Shown: positions 62,672-64,000 of the stretch, piece by piece
Position numbering within the stretch: the first letter of the stretch is position 1
Layout: every line of letters starts with the position of its first letter
From: Roseovarius dicentrarchi
GTDB taxonomy: Bacteria > Pseudomonadota > Alphaproteobacteria > Rhodobacterales > Rhodobacteraceae
Direction: 5' to 3'
DNA length: 64,000 bases
Assembly: GCF_003316635.1 (NCBI RefSeq)
Contig: NZ_QNQP01000005.1
Location: forward strand, 1 to 64,000
Notes under the pieces: model-generated
Seen by the model: only the letters and a program-made list of their open reading frames with translations
Told to the model about the DNA's origin: nothing
Databases searched by the model: none
Translations under genes and position numbers: made by a program

Positions 62672-63118
62672 TTACTTGCGCCAGCTTTCCAGCGCATCCT
62701 CATCCTCGGACCTGGCGGCCACCCAGTCGGCCCCGCCGTGGGCGGTTTCTTTTTTCCAGAACGGCGCGCGCGATTTCAGGTAATCCATCAGGAACATCGC
62801 CGCCTCGAACGCATCCTTGCGGTGGCGCGATGCGGTGGCGACCATCATGATCATGTCATCGGCGCGCAACAGCCCATGGCGGTGAATGATCAGACTGCCG
62901 CCCAGATCCCAGCGCCCATGCGCATCCTCGGCGATGGAATGCAGCGCCTTTTCCGTCATGCCCGGATAATGCTCAATCTGCATGTGATCCAAGGCGCCGT
63001 CCAGATCGCGCACGATGCCGGTGAAGGTCACGACCGCCCCCATGCCGGATTGGCGCAGTGCAAATGCGTTGGCCTCTGCGCCGAAATCAAACGGCGCCTC
63101 CTGCACCCGTATATCCAC
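62672..63118 (-). CDS. moaE: molybdopterin synthase catalytic subunit MoaE
   Basis: MoaE with MoaD adds sulfur to precursor Z in molybdenum-cofactor synthesis. The 148-residue product shows GAVVTFTGIVRDLDGALDHM, IEHYPGMTEKALHSIA, IIHRHGLLRADDMIMMVATA, and the catalytic Lys in FWKKETAHGGADWV. It follows moaD by four bases. The cofactor would serve enzymes such as nitrate reductase, none of which is in the window. Confidence 0.96.
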   Translation of the reverse strand: MDIRVQEAPFDFGAEANAFALRQSGMGAVVTFTGIVRDLDGALDHMQIEHYPGMTEKALHSIAEDAHGRWDLGGSLIIHRHGLLRADDMIMMVATASRHRKDAFEAAMFLMDYLKSRAPFWKKETAHGGADWVAARSEDEDALESWRK

Positions 63119-63122
63119 GCGC

Positions 63123-63368
63123 TCAGCCCCCGGTCATGGGCGGGAAAAACGCCACCTCGCGTGCGCCCGCAAGGGGAGTGTCGAAATCAGCCAGCTCCTG
63201 ATTCACCGCCACGCGCAGCGCCGTCGTATCCGCAAATGCGGCCTCATAGCGCGCCTCGCGCGCGCTCAGCTCCGCCACCAGATCGCGCACTGTCGCGGCG
63301 CTGGTCTGTACCGTTTCGCGCGGCAGGCCGATCCGCTCGCGCACCCAGGCAAAATAAAGCACATCCAT
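63123..63368 (-). CDS. moaD: molybdopterin synthase sulfur carrier subunit MoaD
   Basis: An 81-residue ubiquitin-fold protein whose C-terminal Gly-Gly carries the thiocarboxylate. The sequence starts MDVLYFAWVRERIGLPRETV and ends AREVAFFPPMTGG, the required GG. Its start overlaps the pgsA stop by one base, and moaE follows, so pgsA-moaD-moaE is one transcript. Confidence 0.95.
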   Translation of the reverse strand: MDVLYFAWVRERIGLPRETVQTSAATVRDLVAELSAREARYEAAFADTTALRVAVNQELADFDTPLAGAREVAFFPPMTGG

Positions 63369-63952
63369 CAGCGATCATCCCTCAGATATGGCAGCGATTT
63401 CAGCAGGTAATCGATACCCGAAATCAGCGTCAGCACCGCCGCCAGCCACAAAAGCCACAGCCCTGCATACCATGTGTAATGCATGCTGGCCAATTTCCAG
63501 CCATGCCCCTCGAACACGCCCTGCGCGAACAGCGTTGCAATCGCCACCATCTGCGCGGTCGTCTTCCATTTTGCCAGTTTGGTGACCTTCAGGGTGCCTG
63601 CCGTGTCACCCAAAAACTCGCGCAGACCAGACACGAATACCTCGCGAAACAAGATCACGGTTGCAGGAAGGACCAGCCAGGGCGACATTGTTGAATAACC
63701 GACGATCACCATGAGCGCGACCACCACCATCGACTTGTCAGCGATCGGGTCCAGCATGGCGCCAAGCCGGGTTTCCTGTTTCCACGAACGCGCCAGATAG
63801 CCATCGAACCAATCGGTGATCGCGGCCGTGACGAACAGGATCAGCGCGAACCAGTCGGCATAGGGCCGGTCGAAATAAAGAAACATGACCGCCACGCCGG
63901 GCGCGGCCAACAGGCGCAAAAGCGTCAGGATATTGGGAATGGTCCATGTCAT
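63368..63952 (-). CDS. pgsA: CDP-diacylglycerol-glycerol-3-phosphate 3-phosphatidyltransferase
   Basis: PgsA makes phosphatidylglycerol phosphate in the inner membrane. The 194-residue product has several membrane helices and the CDP-alcohol phosphotransferase motif from 47 to 72: Asp47, Asp50-Gly51, Ala54-Arg55, Gly64, Asp68 and Asp72 in DWFDGYLAR and LGAMLDPIADK. It starts MTWTIPNILTLLRLLAAPGV as in the family. Cardiolipin made by the phospholipase-D-type enzyme at 13225 would draw on its product. Confidence 0.96.
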   Translation of the reverse strand: MTWTIPNILTLLRLLAAPGVAVMFLYFDRPYADWFALILFVTAAITDWFDGYLARSWKQETRLGAMLDPIADKSMVVVALMVIVGYSTMSPWLVLPATVILFREVFVSGLREFLGDTAGTLKVTKLAKWKTTAQMVAIATLFAQGVFEGHGWKLASMHYTWYAGLWLLWLAAVLTLISGIDYLLKSLPYLRDDR

Positions 63953-64000
63953 CCCCCATGTCTATCCCGCAACGGGCACCTGCGAAAGCCCCGTTTTGCT

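Overview
The window is high-GC DNA from an alphaproteobacterium, most likely a denitrifying member of the Rhodobacteraceae/Roseobacter group. The evidence is the gene set: nirK with a pseudoazurin and nirV, norCBQD, NnrR/NnrS/NnrU, a plant-type GshA, a HemY with a C-terminal zinc ribbon beside a COG4223 mitofilin-like gene, paired GcvT-type FAD oxidoreductases, and ftsK-lolA. Genes are packed tightly, with many 1-4 base overlaps. No rRNA, tRNA or CRISPR array was seen.

Layout. (1) 1-5.8 kb, minus strand: a flagellar/envelope block. motB is followed by a flgE cut off at about 195 codons, where a sequence with three 23-bp-spaced repeats (probably an insertion-sequence end) begins at the window edge. 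Upstream lie a peptidoglycan-binding protein with a degenerate caspase-like front half, a membrane coiled-coil protein and an OmpA/BON-like protein. (2) 5.9-14.8 kb: ubiA, rsmE, gshA, a flavin reductase, a serine hydrolase fused to a META domain, an MFS transporter and a phospholipase-D-type enzyme. (3) 14.8-26.5 kb: the denitrification and nitric-oxide island. norCBQD plus two small membrane genes run left from a promoter with an NnrR-type box; a DUF1858 gene diverges from norC and overlaps nnrR tail to tail; a second NnrR box precedes pseudoazurin-nirK-nirV; then a leftward operon (51-aa membrane protein, truncated hemoglobin, NnrS, NnrU) faces an NsrR-type regulator across two palindromes.

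(4) 26.5-41.8 kb: mostly housekeeping. A secreted glutathione peroxidase/DCC/CIA30 set, an AI-2E-type permease, dadA, an APH-type kinase, hemD-mitofilin-hemY, tsaD-yciI-EVE, a lytic transglycosylase, a 1-Cys peroxiredoxin and an aldehyde dehydrogenase. (5) 41.8-45.3 kb: a cell-surface sugar block of three different glycosyltransferases (GT25, GT32, GT2), the last two visibly AT-richer than their surroundings, then a small kinase fused to an acyl-adenylate-ligase C-terminal-like domain. (6) 45.9-52 kb: a leftward operon of an XRE-cupin regulator, two FAD-GcvT oxidoreductases and a PNPOx-fold protein, likely for methylated-amine (dimethylglycine/sarcosine type) catabolism. (7) 52-64 kb: msrC, a STAS/RsbW-like pair, hspQ beside a roughly 120-bp palindromic element, a transglycosylase lipoprotein, lolA, ftsK, an amidase, a ubiquinone-type hydroxylase, a YbaY-like lipoprotein, moaE-moaD and pgsA.

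How it fits together: nitrite is reduced to NO by NirK with electrons from pseudoazurin, and NO to N2O by NorCB. NnrR appears to drive both steps through boxes about 70 bp upstream of each start codon, while NsrR probably controls an NO-handling operon. No nitrate or nitrous-oxide reductase is present here. The least explained items are the kinase/adenylate-ligase-domain fusion with its glycosyltransferases, the small membrane proteins attached to the two NO operons, and the palindromic element at hspQ. No database search was possible, so family assignments rest on recognised motifs and gene order.
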